This document shows positions 1-8,945 of a stretch of DNA of 64,000 bases, in pieces. Origin of the DNA: Cytophagales bacterium (GTDB taxonomy: Bacteria > Bacteroidota > Bacteroidia > Cytophagales > Thermoflexibacteraceae); the NCBI GenBank assembly GCA_004294445.1, contig REAZ01000010.1, forward strand, positions 58,796 to 122,795. Reading direction: 5' to 3'. Position numbers and translations under genes: made by a program. Each line of letters starts with the position of its first letter. Positions within the stretch are counted from its first letter, which is position 1. A model generated the notes under the pieces. That model saw only the letters and a program-made list of their open reading frames with translations. It searched no databases and was not told the DNA's origin.

Positions 1-778
1 GCAGTTCCGTTACTACTATTTGTTGGCGGTCTTTGCCGAAATCTTCCATCGTAGTAACTGCTCGAATAACTACTCTGCCTCGCCCCGTAGCAAAGGCATT
101 TTTGATGCCATTGATGCCGTAAATAGTGCCACCTGTAGGGAAGTCAGGAGCTTTTATGTAGTCCATTAGTTCCAAAATCGTAATTTCAGGATTGTCTATG
201 TATGCCACAACGCCATCTATGACCTCTCTGAGATTATGAGGAGGCATATTTGTAGCCATACCTACGGCAATACCCGAAGTACCATTTACTAATAAATTTG
301 GTATTTTGGCAGGCAAAACGGTCGGTTCTTCTAAGGAATCGTCGAAGTTAGATTGGAAATCAACGGTATTTTTGTGAAGGTCAGCCAAAAGCTCTTCAGC
401 CATTCGCCTCAAACGTGCCTCCGTATAACGCATAGCAGCAGGGTTGTCGCCATCTACTGAGCCAAAGTTACCTTGCCCATCTACAAGTTCGTAACGCATC
501 GACCAAGACTGTGCCATACGCACCATCGCATCATATACGGCAGTATCCCCGTGCGGGTGATATTTACCTAAAACCTCCCCTACAATACGGGCAGATTTTT
601 TATAGGGTTTGTTAGAACTTAAGCCCAAGTCAGCCATAGCATAGAGAATACGGCGATGCACAGGTTTTAAGCCATCTCGCACATCGGGTAATGCCCTCGA
701 CACAATCACCGACATCGAATAATCGATGTAGGCGGTTCTCATTTCTTCCTCTATGTTAATCGGAATGATATTTTCCAT
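1..778 (-). CDS. gyrA: DNA gyrase subunit A, N-terminal part (runs off the window)
   Basis: Type II topoisomerase subunit that breaks and rejoins DNA; with GyrB it introduces negative supercoils. The 259 visible residues start at ATG 778 ([20 protein letters not shown]). They cover the winged-helix breakage-reunion domain: [17 protein letters not shown] near residues 20-36, the quinolone-determining stretch [17 protein letters not shown] at about 74-90, and the catalytic tyrosine at about 118 in [10 protein letters not shown]. The residue equivalent to E. coli Ser83 is Thr79 and the Asp87 equivalent is Asp83. Neither is a classic resistance change, so I expect a sensitive-type site. The gene is cut by the left edge. 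ParC is the alternative, but the strong match to GyrA throughout favours gyrase. Confidence 0.95.
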   Translation of the reverse strand, partial: MENIIPINIEEEMRTAYIDYSMSVIVSRALPDVRDGLKPVHRRILYAMADLGLSSNKPYKKSARIVGEVLGKYHPHGDTAVYDAMVRMAQSWSMRYELVDGQGNFGSVDGDNPAAMRYTEARLRRMAEELLADLHKNTVDFQSNFDDSLEEPTVLPAKIPNLLVNGTSGIAVGMATNMPPHNLREVIDGVVAYIDNPEITILELMDYIKAPDFPTGGTIYGINGIKNAFATGRGRVVIRAVTTMEDFGKDRQQIVVTEL

Positions 779-826
779 GATAAAAAATGTATGTAAAGAT
801 CTTTTTTTCGCTAAAAAATTAACACA

Positions 827-856
827 CAAAGTTACAAAAAAAGATTAACTTCACAA
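827..856 (-). promoter_or_regulatory. Bacteroidota-type promoter of gyrA
   Basis: On the minus strand the -7 box TAACTTTG lies at 834-827, and TTG lies 19 bases upstream at 856-854. This matches the Bacteroidota consensus TTG-N19-21-TAnnTTTG. The predicted start of transcription is near 821, giving a leader of about 43 bases. Confidence 0.7.
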
Positions 857-940
857 CCTTTTAATCAAAAAAATAGTTAGCAAAACTAAATACTTAATTT
901 AGGCTAACTATTTGATAATCAGAATTAATTTTTTACTTTT

Positions 941-1807
941 TTAATACTGATGGAAAGCATCAGAAATGAAAGATAGCACTTCGGGCAAAGACTCTCGCCA
1001 ATAAGTCCAGCTATGCCCACCGTTGCGAATCCGAAACTCATGAGGAATTTCTTTTTTTCGCATAGCAATGTGTATCAGTGAGTTACCTTCGAATAAAAAG
1101 TCGTCATCTCCGCAATCTATAAACCATCGGACTGCTTTTTTATTTTCCGCAGTCATGCTTTCTATCAAAGGTAGCACGCTATTTCTTTTGTAATATTCTT
1201 CTATATCGCTGTCTTTCAGGTCAGTGCCTGTCCCTCTTTGGGTAAGCCAACCCTTTGTTTCAGCCAGCGTAAGCGGTCCCGCACTTGCACTGAGCGGGCA
1301 GGCAGACGAAAACAAATCTGGTCGGCGAAGGGCATAAACGAATGAGCCGCCGCCGCCCATAGATAGCCCCGCAACTGCTCTGTACCGCTTTTCGGACTTC
1401 ACCCTAAATTTTTTTTCTACGTAGGGCATCAGCTCTTCGAAGAAAAAATCTTCGTATTTCCATTTGCCATCAGCACTATTGAAATAGCCTCTTTGTCCCG
1501 TATTGGCATCGGGCATCACAATTATCATGGGCGTAGCTTTACCCTCCCGAATTGCCTTGTCTGTAATTTGCAACACTTCGCCAAACTGCACCCAGCCCGT
1601 TTGGTCGTCCCCCCCACCATGCAATAAGTACAAAATAGGGTACTTCCTATTTGATGTTTCGTAATCGGGGGGGAGATAAATAGCAAATTTTCGCTCGCTA
1701 TTCAAGATTTTGCTCGGCAAAGACAAATCGTCAAAAACTTTTCCCGTTTGGGCTGCTAACGAAAACGAGAGCAGGCAAGTACATACAGACAAAATAGATT
1801 TAAGCAT
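941..1807 (-). CDS. exported esterase of the CE1/esterase D (alpha/beta hydrolase) family
   Basis: Predicted exported serine esterase; relatives include acetyl-xylan/feruloyl esterases and tributyrin esterases. A Sec signal peptide ends near residue 20 (SFSLAAQ). The alpha/beta-hydrolase core shows LLHGGGDDQTGW (oxyanion region, about 61-72), the nucleophile elbow GLSMGG with Ser149, an acidic residue in CGDDDFLFEG (about 232-241) and the catalytic His265 in RNGGHSWTYW. The length of 288 residues is normal for a single-domain CE1-like esterase. The gene stands alone between gyrA and a divergent NIF3-family gene. The substrate cannot be read from sequence. Confidence 0.85.
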   Translation of the reverse strand: MLKSILSVCTCLLSFSLAAQTGKVFDDLSLPSKILNSERKFAIYLPPDYETSNRKYPILYLLHGGGDDQTGWVQFGEVLQITDKAIREGKATPMIIVMPDANTGQRGYFNSADGKWKYEDFFFEELMPYVEKKFRVKSEKRYRAVAGLSMGGGGSFVYALRRPDLFSSACPLSASAGPLTLAETKGWLTQRGTGTDLKDSDIEEYYKRNSVLPLIESMTAENKKAVRWFIDCGDDDFLFEGNSLIHIAMRKKEIPHEFRIRNGGHSWTYWRESLPEVLSFISDAFHQY

Positions 1808-1911
1808 AATTTTTTCGTATTTTTGTGTGAATTAGTTTTTTCTTTTCTTACGCAATGTAAAAGAAATAAGACTTAATTTGATGTTATTATTGAGAAAAAT
1901 AAAATAAAAAT

Positions 1912-2706
1912 ATGAAAATCAGAGAAATTACCAACTATCTTGAAAGCATTGCTCCCTTATCCTACCAAGAAAGTTATGATAATGCGGGATTACTCACTGG
2001 AAACGCGAATGAGGAGGTTACGGGCGTTTTACTTTCCCTCGACTGCATTGAAACGGTCATAGAGGAAGCCATCTCAAAAAAGTGCAATTTAATAGTGGCA
2101 CATCACCCCATTATTTTTGGCGGACTTAAAAAGCTAACTGGCAGAAATTATGTGGAAAGAACGGTCATAAAAGCCATTAAAAACGATATTGCTATCTATG
2201 CCATACACACCAATTTAGACAATGTGCTAAATGGAGTAAATGCAAAAATTGCTGAAAAAATTGGACTGGAAAATACAAAAATCTTGCTTCCAAAAGCCAA
2301 CCTTCTCCAAAGCCAAGAGGTAGGTAGCGGCATGATAGGGACTTTGCCCGAACAGATGGGAGCAGGCGACTTCTTAAAGCATTTGAAAGAAAAAATGCAA
2401 ATAAACTGCATCAAACATACGGCATTATTGGGGAAAAAAGTTCAAAAAATAGCTGTTTGTGGCGGTGCAGGAGGCTTTTTGCTCCGAAATGCCATAGCAG
2501 CAGGGGCAGATTTTTTTATCACTTCCGATTACAAATACCACGAATTTTTTGATGCAGATAGCCAAATAGTCATTGCAGATATTGGGCATTATGAAAGTGA
2601 GCAATTTACAAAAGAACTATTGGCAGGTTTTTTAGAAAAGCAATTTGAAACGCTAAATATTCAGATTTCGGCAGTAAATACCAACCCTGTCAGTTATTTT
2701 ATATGA
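1912..2706 (+). CDS. NIF3/YbgI-family dinuclear metal-binding protein
   Basis: Member of the NIF3 family (annotated as GTP cyclohydrolase 1 type 2/Nif3-like), hexameric toroids with a two-metal site and an uncertain cellular role. Metal ligands are visible as His64-His65 in IVAHHPIIFG, Asp103 in IHTNLDN, and His226/Glu230 in DIGHYESEQF. At 264 residues it lacks the roughly 100-residue CutA-like insertion found in longer members (about 365 residues), so it is the short form. It starts 105 bases from the divergent esterase gene. The family assignment is firm; the function is not. Confidence 0.9.
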   Translation: MKIREITNYLESIAPLSYQESYDNAGLLTGNANEEVTGVLLSLDCIETVIEEAISKKCNLIVAHHPIIFGGLKKLTGRNYVERTVIKAIKNDIAIYAIHTNLDNVLNGVNAKIAEKIGLENTKILLPKANLLQSQEVGSGMIGTLPEQMGAGDFLKHLKEKMQINCIKHTALLGKKVQKIAVCGGAGGFLLRNAIAAGADFFITSDYKYHEFFDADSQIVIADIGHYESEQFTKELLAGFLEKQFETLNIQISAVNTNPVSYFI

Positions 2707-2823
2707 AAATAATTTATCAGATACTCAAAGACCTAATTTCTAATGCAAATCTAATGAGTTTTGAAACAAGTTGATACGTATAAAAACTACTTTTGAGAAC
2801 ATCACGAAGCACACAAATTCTAT

Positions 2824-5265
2824 ATGAAAAAAACTATTTTTTTATTCATTACCTCTTGCTCTCTGCTCTTTTCTTTCCAAATATTTGAAAAACAAATCAT
2901 TGATATTGGGAAAATTATTACTCAATTAGCAGATTTCTATCAAAAATATCCTACCGAAAAAGTCTATCTGCATTTAGATAAACCTTATTATGCGGCGGGA
3001 GAAAAGGTATGGTTTAAAGCGTACTTGCAAAATGAAAAAAGTGATACTATCGACATGAGTAAAATTTTGTATGTGGAACTAATTAGTCCTTATCAGTATG
3101 TGAGCCAGCATTTGCAACTCTATGTAAATTCTTTGGCGACCTTTGGCGACATCACTTTGCCTGATACGCTCTCCGAAGGTGTTTATAGACTACGGGCTTA
3201 TACGAACTACATGAGAAATTTTGGAGAAGATTATTTTTTTGAGAAGCAAATCCAGATTTTTAACCCGCGCAATAAGGCAAATATTCAAAAAAATACGATT
3301 CAGAAAAGCAATGAAATTGACCTACAATTTTTTCCCGAAGGAGGAGATTTAGTGTATAGTTTGCGTAGCACTATTGGTTTCAAAGCCATTAATGCACAGG
3401 GTTTAGGGGTAGAAATTTCTGGAGAAGTCTATGATAGTGAGGGAATTAAATCAGCAACTTTTAAGAGTAACCAATTAGGAATGGGCAGTTTCAAACTTGC
3501 CCCTTCGCTCAATCGAGCCTACAAAGCAAAAATAAAATTGGCAGATGGCAAGGAATTGACTTATGACCTGCCCAAAGCCCAGCAAAATGGTTTTGTTATC
3601 AACTTGGAAAACTTACCCGATAATCGTCTTCGTTTGCGGGTACTTGCAAACAGGAATGGCTTAGAAGGAAAGGAAAAAGACCTTTTCATCATTGCCCAAA
3701 AAGACGGACAAGTACTTTATTCTGTGCAAGATACTACAGATAAGCCTGCTTTTCTTGCAGACATCTCCAAGCAAATTTTCCCCACAGGCATTACACATTT
3801 TACCCTATTTGATGGAAACGGTGTGCCTCGTGCGGAGCGAATGATTTTTGTTAATCAACAAGATTTTTTGACAGTTAGTATTGGCAAAGCTAAAGAAAGC
3901 TATAAGCCAAGAGAAAAGATAAATTTGAGCGTTTTTGTGGCAGATAACTTGGGCGGTAATGTGGCAACTGATTTTTCCGTTGCTGTTACAGATATTGACA
4001 TTGTGTTGCCTTTGGAGCGAGAAGACAACATACTGACGAATTTGTTGCTTACCTCCGAACTCAGAGGAAACATCGAGCAGCCCGCCTTTTACTTTCAGAA
4101 CACTGCCGAAGCAGCAAAAGCTTTAGATGATTTGATGCTAACGCAAGGCTGGCGTAGATTTCAGTGGAAAAACTTGATAAACAATAATTTAACTCCGTTT
4201 GCTTATCAAATGGAAAACAGTATGTCTATTTCGGGCATAGCCAAGGGCGCACTTGGCGTGCCTTTTAGAAATGCTGATGTCAAAATATTTACTGTAAATA
4301 ATATGCCTTTTATTGGTAAAACCGATGAAAAGGGAAGGTTTGAAATTTCGGGCTTAAACTTTTTAGATAGTGTTGATGTGATGGTACAAATAGAAAATGA
4401 AAAGAAAGATAAGGCATCAAAAGTAGAAATAGCAGAGCGAACTTTTGCCGAAGTAAATAAAATCCAGCATAATTTTCTTTCAAATCCAGACCTTGTGCCA
4501 TATATTACACAAAGCCAACGTGCTATTCAGGCTGAAAGGGCTTTCCGAGCCGAAAAAGATGTCAGGTTGTTAAAAGAAGTAACTGTAAATTCTACGAAAA
4601 TAATTGGAGAGGATTCTGTGCATCGCCACCTCAAAATCTACAGGGTTGCAGATGCAACTGTAAGCGGTGCAAGGCTTACGAAGTTGGCGACGGGGAGAAG
4701 TAACGTTCTCTCTGCCTTACAGGGAGTTGCAGGGGTGCGAGTATTAGTGAATCCTTCGGGCGAGCCAACCATTACTATTGGGGGAGGTTTGGGTTCTTTG
4801 GGTGCAAGCACGCCTCTTGTGCTATTTGATGGAATGCCCGTTACCATCGATTTTTTTGGAGGAATCAGTGCCGAAGAAATAGACCACATAGACGTACTAA
4901 AATACGTGTCAGCAGCCATTTATGGAACAAGAGGTGCAAATGGTGTCATCGCGGTTTACTCGAAGAAAAATCCAAAACGAACAAGTAAAAAAGCAGATGT
5001 CATTTATCAAAAAATGATGGGCTATTATCTTGGCAAAGAGTTCTACAGTCCTAACTATGAAACAATGAGCAAAGAAGAGAAAATTCGCCCAGACCTACGT
5101 AGTACTATTTATTGGAATCCACAAGTTTTCACCGATGGAGAGGGAACAGCTAATTTGTCATTTTTCGCCGCAGATACTCCCGCTAAGTACAGGGTAGTCA
5201 TTGAGGGGAAAAGTTGGGGGGGGAAACTTGGAAGAAAGGAAGTAGTCATAGAGGTAAAAAAATAA
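2824..5265 (+). CDS. MG2-like surface protein with TonB plug domain but no barrel
   Basis: Large exported protein of 813 residues with a signal segment at about 1-20. The N-terminal part resembles macroglobulin-like MG2 domains (EKVYLHLDKPYYAAGEKVWF, about 40-60). A carboxypeptidase-regulatory-like beta sandwich follows at about 485-540. The C-terminal part carries a TonB-receptor plug-like domain at about 600-720 (LQGVAGVRV, PLVLFDGMPV, IDHIDVLKYVSAAIYGTRGANGVIAVYSKK in two parts). There is no 22-strand barrel after the plug, which sets this family apart from true receptors. The partner is unknown. The next gene starts 29 bases downstream on the same strand and also has a carboxypeptidase-regulatory domain, so the two are probably co-transcribed. 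Confidence 0.8.
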   Translation: MKKTIFLFITSCSLLFSFQIFEKQIIDIGKIITQLADFYQKYPTEKVYLHLDKPYYAAGEKVWFKAYLQNEKSDTIDMSKILYVELISPYQYVSQHLQLYVNSLATFGDITLPDTLSEGVYRLRAYTNYMRNFGEDYFFEKQIQIFNPRNKANIQKNTIQKSNEIDLQFFPEGGDLVYSLRSTIGFKAINAQGLGVEISGEVYDSEGIKSATFKSNQLGMGSFKLAPSLNRAYKAKIKLADGKELTYDLPKAQQNGFVINLENLPDNRLRLRVLANRNGLEGKEKDLFIIAQKDGQVLYSVQDTTDKPAFLADISKQIFPTGITHFTLFDGNGVPRAERMIFVNQQDFLTVSIGKAKESYKPREKINLSVFVADNLGGNVATDFSVAVTDIDIVLPLEREDNILTNLLLTSELRGNIEQPAFYFQNTAEAAKALDDLMLTQGWRRFQWKNLINNNLTPFAYQMENSMSISGIAKGALGVPFRNADVKIFTVNNMPFIGKTDEKGRFEISGLNFLDSVDVMVQIENEKKDKASKVEIAERTFAEVNKIQHNFLSNPDLVPYITQSQRAIQAERAFRAEKDVRLLKEVTVNSTKIIGEDSVHRHLKIYRVADATVSGARLTKLATGRSNVLSALQGVAGVRVLVNPSGEPTITIGGGLGSLGASTPLVLFDGMPVTIDFFGGISAEEIDHIDVLKYVSAAIYGTRGANGVIAVYSKKNPKRTSKKADVIYQKMMGYYLGKEFYSPNYETMSKEEKIRPDLRSTIYWNPQVFTDGEGTANLSFFAADTPAKYRVVIEGKSWGGKLGRKEVVIEVKK

Positions 5266-5294
5266 TATTTTAGTCATCAATTTTATCGTAAATA

Positions 5295-6365
5295 ATGAAA
5301 AAACAAATTTTAGTCTTCGTTTTTTATGCCATAGTGCTTGTTTCTGATGCTTTTGCCCAGTCAGTAGGGGAGGAGGGCAGGATTACGGGCATCGTTACAG
5401 ATTTCGCTACGGGCAAGCCAATGGAGTTTGTCAATGTATTCATTGCCAACACAATGCGTGGGACAATGACTGATGAGAAAGGCTCTTTTGCCATAGATAA
5501 AATTCCTTTTGGTACTCAAGAAATTATATGTTCTTTTGTTGGCTATGAGCCGCACCGTAGCCAAATAAAAATCACTTCGGAGCCTGTGAAACTTACTATA
5601 AGCCTTCGTGCCAAAGCAATTGAACTCAATGCCGTACAAGTTACTGGAGAGGTAGATAAGGCTTGGAAAAAGCAAATGAAAAAATTTAAATATATTTTTC
5701 TCGGAAATACGCCAAATAAAAATAAATGCCTGATAGTCAATGAAGAAGTAATAGATTTTTTTGAAGATAAAACGACAAAAGCCCTTAAAGCAGTAGCAAA
5801 TGATTTACTTATCATTGAGAATCGAGCATTAGGCTACAAAATAACGTATCTCTTAGAGCATTTTGAAGTGGATAAAGATAAAAATATGTATTTTGGAAAA
5901 CCAAAATTTGACTTTCTTGAACCCAAAAATGAAAAGGAAAAAAAAAGCTGGGAATTGGCACGAATAGATGCCTACAAAGGTTCGCTTAGGCATTTTTTGC
6001 ACGCATTGGCAACTGATAGCCTTCCGAAACAAAACTTTGACTTATTCAGTAGTCCCATTGTTGGCAAAGATGAAAAGGTGATAACAAGTGCGAAAGACAT
6101 GGTATTATATGGGGAAATATCCTCACAACGCTTGCTCAAATTTAAAAACTACCTAAAAGTCGTTTACCACGGCAGAACGGAATATGTTAGAAATAAAGCC
6201 GTTTCGCAAACTTGCTGGATAAAAATGACACAAACTACCCCCGCAACTTTTTATGTTAATGGGTACTTGAGCAATCCCTTGTCTATTCTTTTAAATGGCT
6301 ATTGGGCGAAATTGGGCATGGCTGATGAACTACCTTTTGAATATACGCCACCAGCAATAAATTGA
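5295..6365 (+). CDS. exported carboxypeptidase-regulatory-like domain protein
   Basis: Exported protein of 356 residues. The signal peptide ends in SDAFAQ at about residue 22. The first domain (about 30-115) is a CarboxypepD_reg-like beta sandwich (GRITGIVTDFATGKPMEFVNV, GTMTDEKGSF, CSFVGYEP), the module that precedes the plug in SusC-like proteins. The rest (about 120-356) has no fold I can name. It follows the plug-domain gene by 29 bases and likely acts with it at the cell envelope. Confidence 0.75.
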   Translation: MKKQILVFVFYAIVLVSDAFAQSVGEEGRITGIVTDFATGKPMEFVNVFIANTMRGTMTDEKGSFAIDKIPFGTQEIICSFVGYEPHRSQIKITSEPVKLTISLRAKAIELNAVQVTGEVDKAWKKQMKKFKYIFLGNTPNKNKCLIVNEEVIDFFEDKTTKALKAVANDLLIIENRALGYKITYLLEHFEVDKDKNMYFGKPKFDFLEPKNEKEKKSWELARIDAYKGSLRHFLHALATDSLPKQNFDLFSSPIVGKDEKVITSAKDMVLYGEISSQRLLKFKNYLKVVYHGRTEYVRNKAVSQTCWIKMTQTTPATFYVNGYLSNPLSILLNGYWAKLGMADELPFEYTPPAIN

Positions 6366-6380
6366 GATATGCTGAAAAAC

Positions 6381-6430
6381 AATAGACTTTAGACCAATAA
6401 ATACTTTATAAAATTAGCCTAAAGTCTATT
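6381..6430. terminator. bidirectional terminator hairpin between convergent genes
   Basis: The arms AATAGACTTTAG (6381-6392) and CTAAAGTCTATT (6419-6430) are perfectly complementary across a 26-base loop. The hairpin sits between the converging genes ending at 6365 and 6442, with a T-rich right side. Confidence 0.6.
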
Positions 6431-6441
6431 TTAATGATGTT

Positions 6442-8352
6442 TTATTTCACACTTAGCACATATTGCGTTACCAATTTCAGCTGTCTTTCCGACAAATGAC
6501 TCTGTGCGGGCATTGGCTCTCCTGCTCTTTTCTTTCCGGGTGCTTTTATCCACTGAATCATAGCATTAGGATTTCCTTTGTAAATTTGTACCATTTCTTT
6601 GATGGTAGGTCCTATTAGCTTTTCGTTGAGAGCATGGCAAGTAGCACAGTTTTCTTGGAATACTTGCTTGCCCAAAGTAACTTCTGCTAATAGCTGTTCG
6701 GGTGTAAGTTTTTCCTCTTTTTTACCTGTATTTGCTGTTGTTTTTACTTTATCAGTTGCTGTTTTAGTCGCTGCTGTTTTGGCTTGAGTCGCTTTTGCTT
6801 TGGGCGAATATACTGCTGTTGCATTGCTTAGTTTTTCGCCGTCAGGAAATTCGTTGAGTGTGTAGTAGCCAAAATTATGCAATAAAGGCAGATTTTCTTC
6901 TTTGGAGCGAACTCCTAAAGCCCTGACTTCATGGATATAATTTTTTCGCAAGCCATCTACAACCATGCGAACTTTCATGCCATCTTCTGATACTACGATG
7001 CCTTTGATTTTGCATTCTTCCTCATTAACCATTGGGCTGCCGTATTTGCCATGATGCTTATAAACAAAACTTTTGATGACGTAAGAGTCTATGTAATTTG
7101 CTGTAGTTTTATCAATAGGTTTGGTAAATTCTATTTCAAAGCCATCAGGTTTTGCATAGACTGCCTTCATTTCGAAAGGCACTTTCCCATTCCATGCCAA
7201 GCGTTGGAGGGCAAAAACCGATTTGCCTGTGCTGCCCCAGCCTCTGTTGGTCTGCCCTACAAACATAGAGCCGTCCGCTCCCCAACTCATGCGAAGAACG
7301 CCCGATGCAAAGCCATCTCTGAAAGGGAAAACTACACCTTGATACTGTCCTTTTATTTTTTCTAAGAAAACTCTTGTAATTTTGCTTTGCCCTTCATCAC
7401 CCACAAATAGCTGATTTTCAAAGAGTCCAAATTTTCCATTTGTCTTATCGGTAACAATATCAGAGTTAGAAATTCCTAAAATGCCATGTGGCAACCAAAC
7501 AGAAGGCACTTTTACTTTGCCTTTATCTTTGAGCATTTCTGCCACTTCAAAGAGTGGCTTTCCCGAATCTGTAATGTCTTCTTTTCGCAATTTTACGGGA
7601 GAATTTGGCTCTGCTGCCCATGCCAAGCCCGCAGGATTGCCGCCCACAAAATCACCTGACTCTACGTGTGTAATAAAACCCGAACCAATCCAATCTCCCT
7701 GATTATCAGCATAGAAAATATCGCCATCTGCATTAAAACCTATGCCCGCAGGAGAGCGTAGCCCTGTAGCTATCGGAGTGAGTTTCCCATCTGGACTAAT
7801 TTTGACCATCCAACCTCTCCATTTGGCAAGACTTCTACCAATCCACCATTCAGGGTTTAAAAAGCCAACATTCATCGTAACAATCATGTCGCCATTAGGC
7901 AATATTTTAGGTCCAAAACTATATTCATGGTAGTTGCCTGTTAAGTCCCAAGAAGCAACTGTTTCATAGCTATCCGCCACATCATCACCATTTTTGTCAG
8001 TAAGTTTGGTAAGTTCGCTTCGCTGTGCCACATAGAATGCGTTATTGCGATACGCCAAACCCAAAATTTCGTGCAATCCGCTTGCAAATAGTTTGAAATA
8101 AGGATTTTTCCCATCTTTCATGTATGGATTTTCTACCAGCCAAACTTCGCCCCTGCGAGTAGAAACGGCAATTCTGCCATCAGGTAGGGTTTCTATGCCG
8201 CCGCCTTCCAAAATAATGCCTTCGGGAATGGGCATGGTAATCATTTTGTAATAGTCATTCTCCGTCGGGAGTTTTGTAGTATCTTTTACTTGGGCGTTGG
8301 AAATGCTCACTATTTCCCAAAGTAATATTGTCAGAATTAGTATTTTTTTCAT
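6442..8352 (-). CDS. exported sugar-dehydrogenase-like beta-propeller with C-terminal cytochrome c
   Basis: Predicted periplasmic redox protein of 636 residues. The signal peptide ends near ISNAQ (residue 21). Residues 35-400 look like a soluble glucose/sorbosone-dehydrogenase-type beta-propeller (IEGGGIETLPDGRIAVSTRRG, LAYRNNAFYVAQRS, NPAGLAWAAEPNSP). A lysine/alanine/threonine-rich linker at about 520-550 leads to a class I cytochrome c domain. Its heme site is CATCH (Cys566, Cys569, His570 within a few residues) and the likely axial Met lies in EPMPAQ about 41 residues later. Electrons from an organic substrate would pass to the C-terminal heme. The DUF1080/PA14 gene further upstream on the same strand suggests a shared role in carbohydrate oxidation; that link is inference. 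Confidence 0.8.
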   Translation of the reverse strand: MKKILILTILLWEIVSISNAQVKDTTKLPTENDYYKMITMPIPEGIILEGGGIETLPDGRIAVSTRRGEVWLVENPYMKDGKNPYFKLFASGLHEILGLAYRNNAFYVAQRSELTKLTDKNGDDVADSYETVASWDLTGNYHEYSFGPKILPNGDMIVTMNVGFLNPEWWIGRSLAKWRGWMVKISPDGKLTPIATGLRSPAGIGFNADGDIFYADNQGDWIGSGFITHVESGDFVGGNPAGLAWAAEPNSPVKLRKEDITDSGKPLFEVAEMLKDKGKVKVPSVWLPHGILGISNSDIVTDKTNGKFGLFENQLFVGDEGQSKITRVFLEKIKGQYQGVVFPFRDGFASGVLRMSWGADGSMFVGQTNRGWGSTGKSVFALQRLAWNGKVPFEMKAVYAKPDGFEIEFTKPIDKTTANYIDSYVIKSFVYKHHGKYGSPMVNEEECKIKGIVVSEDGMKVRMVVDGLRKNYIHEVRALGVRSKEENLPLLHNFGYYTLNEFPDGEKLSNATAVYSPKAKATQAKTAATKTATDKVKTTANTGKKEEKLTPEQLLAEVTLGKQVFQENCATCHALNEKLIGPTIKEMVQIYKGNPNAMIQWIKAPGKKRAGEPMPAQSHLSERQLKLVTQYVLSVK

Positions 8353-8363
8353 TTCATTATTTA

Positions 8364-8407
8364 GTTATGGGTTATTTGTTAATGGGTTAATGAGTTATTG
8401 GTTAATG
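8364..8407. repeat. left copy of TTAATGAGTTATTGG-type repeat flanking a four-helix-bundle gene
   Basis: Low-complexity units such as GGGTTAATGAGTTATTGG recur here in the same orientation as on the other side of the four-helix-bundle gene (8807-8865). The repeat overlaps the gene's stop codon at 8402-8404. Confidence 0.6.
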
Positions 8408-8797
8408 CGCTATTTTTATCTCGTCCTTCGCTTTTTGGAGATATACAACATAGCCGTTTAACTTTTTTAGACAATCATCAATAATTGCCCTTAACTCAAT
8501 TAATGTACTTTCATTGATATATTTTTCATCAAATGCACACAATAAGTGTTCTATTACCTCAAAAAGAGAACCTCTGGCTTGCCTACAAAACTGTATATTT
8601 TCTTGGTGGTGAAATCTGCCAAAACCTTCTGCAATATTTGCTGCCACAGAACGAGACGCTCTGATAATTTGGTCTGTAAGACGATATTTTTCTTCATTGG
8701 GTAATGATTTAGTAATGTCAGATATTCTTTTACGTAGCTCTCTTGCCGATTTCCAAACTTCAAGACTTTCAAAAGAATAAAAATTTTGACTGTTCAT
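8402..8797 (-). CDS. four helix bundle protein (23S rRNA intervening-sequence protein family)
   Basis: Small all-helical protein of 131 residues. It shows the family signature FESLEVWKSARELRKRI near the N terminus, LTDQIIRASRSVAANIAEGFGR (in two parts, about 40-61) and FCRQARGSLFEVIEHL (about 70-85). These proteins were first seen in 23S rRNA intervening sequences and are related to the Avd accessory protein of diversity-generating retroelements. Their function is unknown. The gene separates the cytochrome gene from the DUF1080 gene and is bracketed by short repeats in both orientations, so it looks like a recent insertion. No reverse transcriptase or rRNA is nearby. Confidence 0.85.
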   Translation of the reverse strand: MNSQNFYSFESLEVWKSARELRKRISDITKSLPNEEKYRLTDQIIRASRSVAANIAEGFGRFHHQENIQFCRQARGSLFEVIEHLLCAFDEKYINESTLIELRAIIDDCLKKLNGYVVYLQKAKDEIKIAH

Positions 8798-8806
8798 TGG
8801 GCTTTT

Positions 8807-8940
8807 GGTTAATGAGTTATTAGTTATTGGGTTAATTGTTAATGAGTCATTAGGTTAATTGTTATTTTAGTGTGCAGGCTATTAGCTTACTAACCTACTA
8901 ACCAAGTAACCCAATAACTTACTAACCCAATAACCCAATA
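8807..8940. repeat. right repeat block: direct copies followed by inverted copies
   Basis: Units of GGTTAATGAGTTATTAG type at 8807-8865 repeat the left flank in direct orientation. Bases 8890-8940 hold the inverted form (CTAACCCAATAACCCAAT). The whole block lies between the start of the four-helix-bundle gene and the stop of the DUF1080 gene. Confidence 0.6.
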
Positions 8941-8945
8941 TAGAA

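Noticed and set aside
1..778. Fluoroquinolone-resistance change in GyrA (Thr at the Ser83 position)
   Set aside because: Thr is a conservative residue that can be native in this phylum; the Asp87 equivalent is unchanged.
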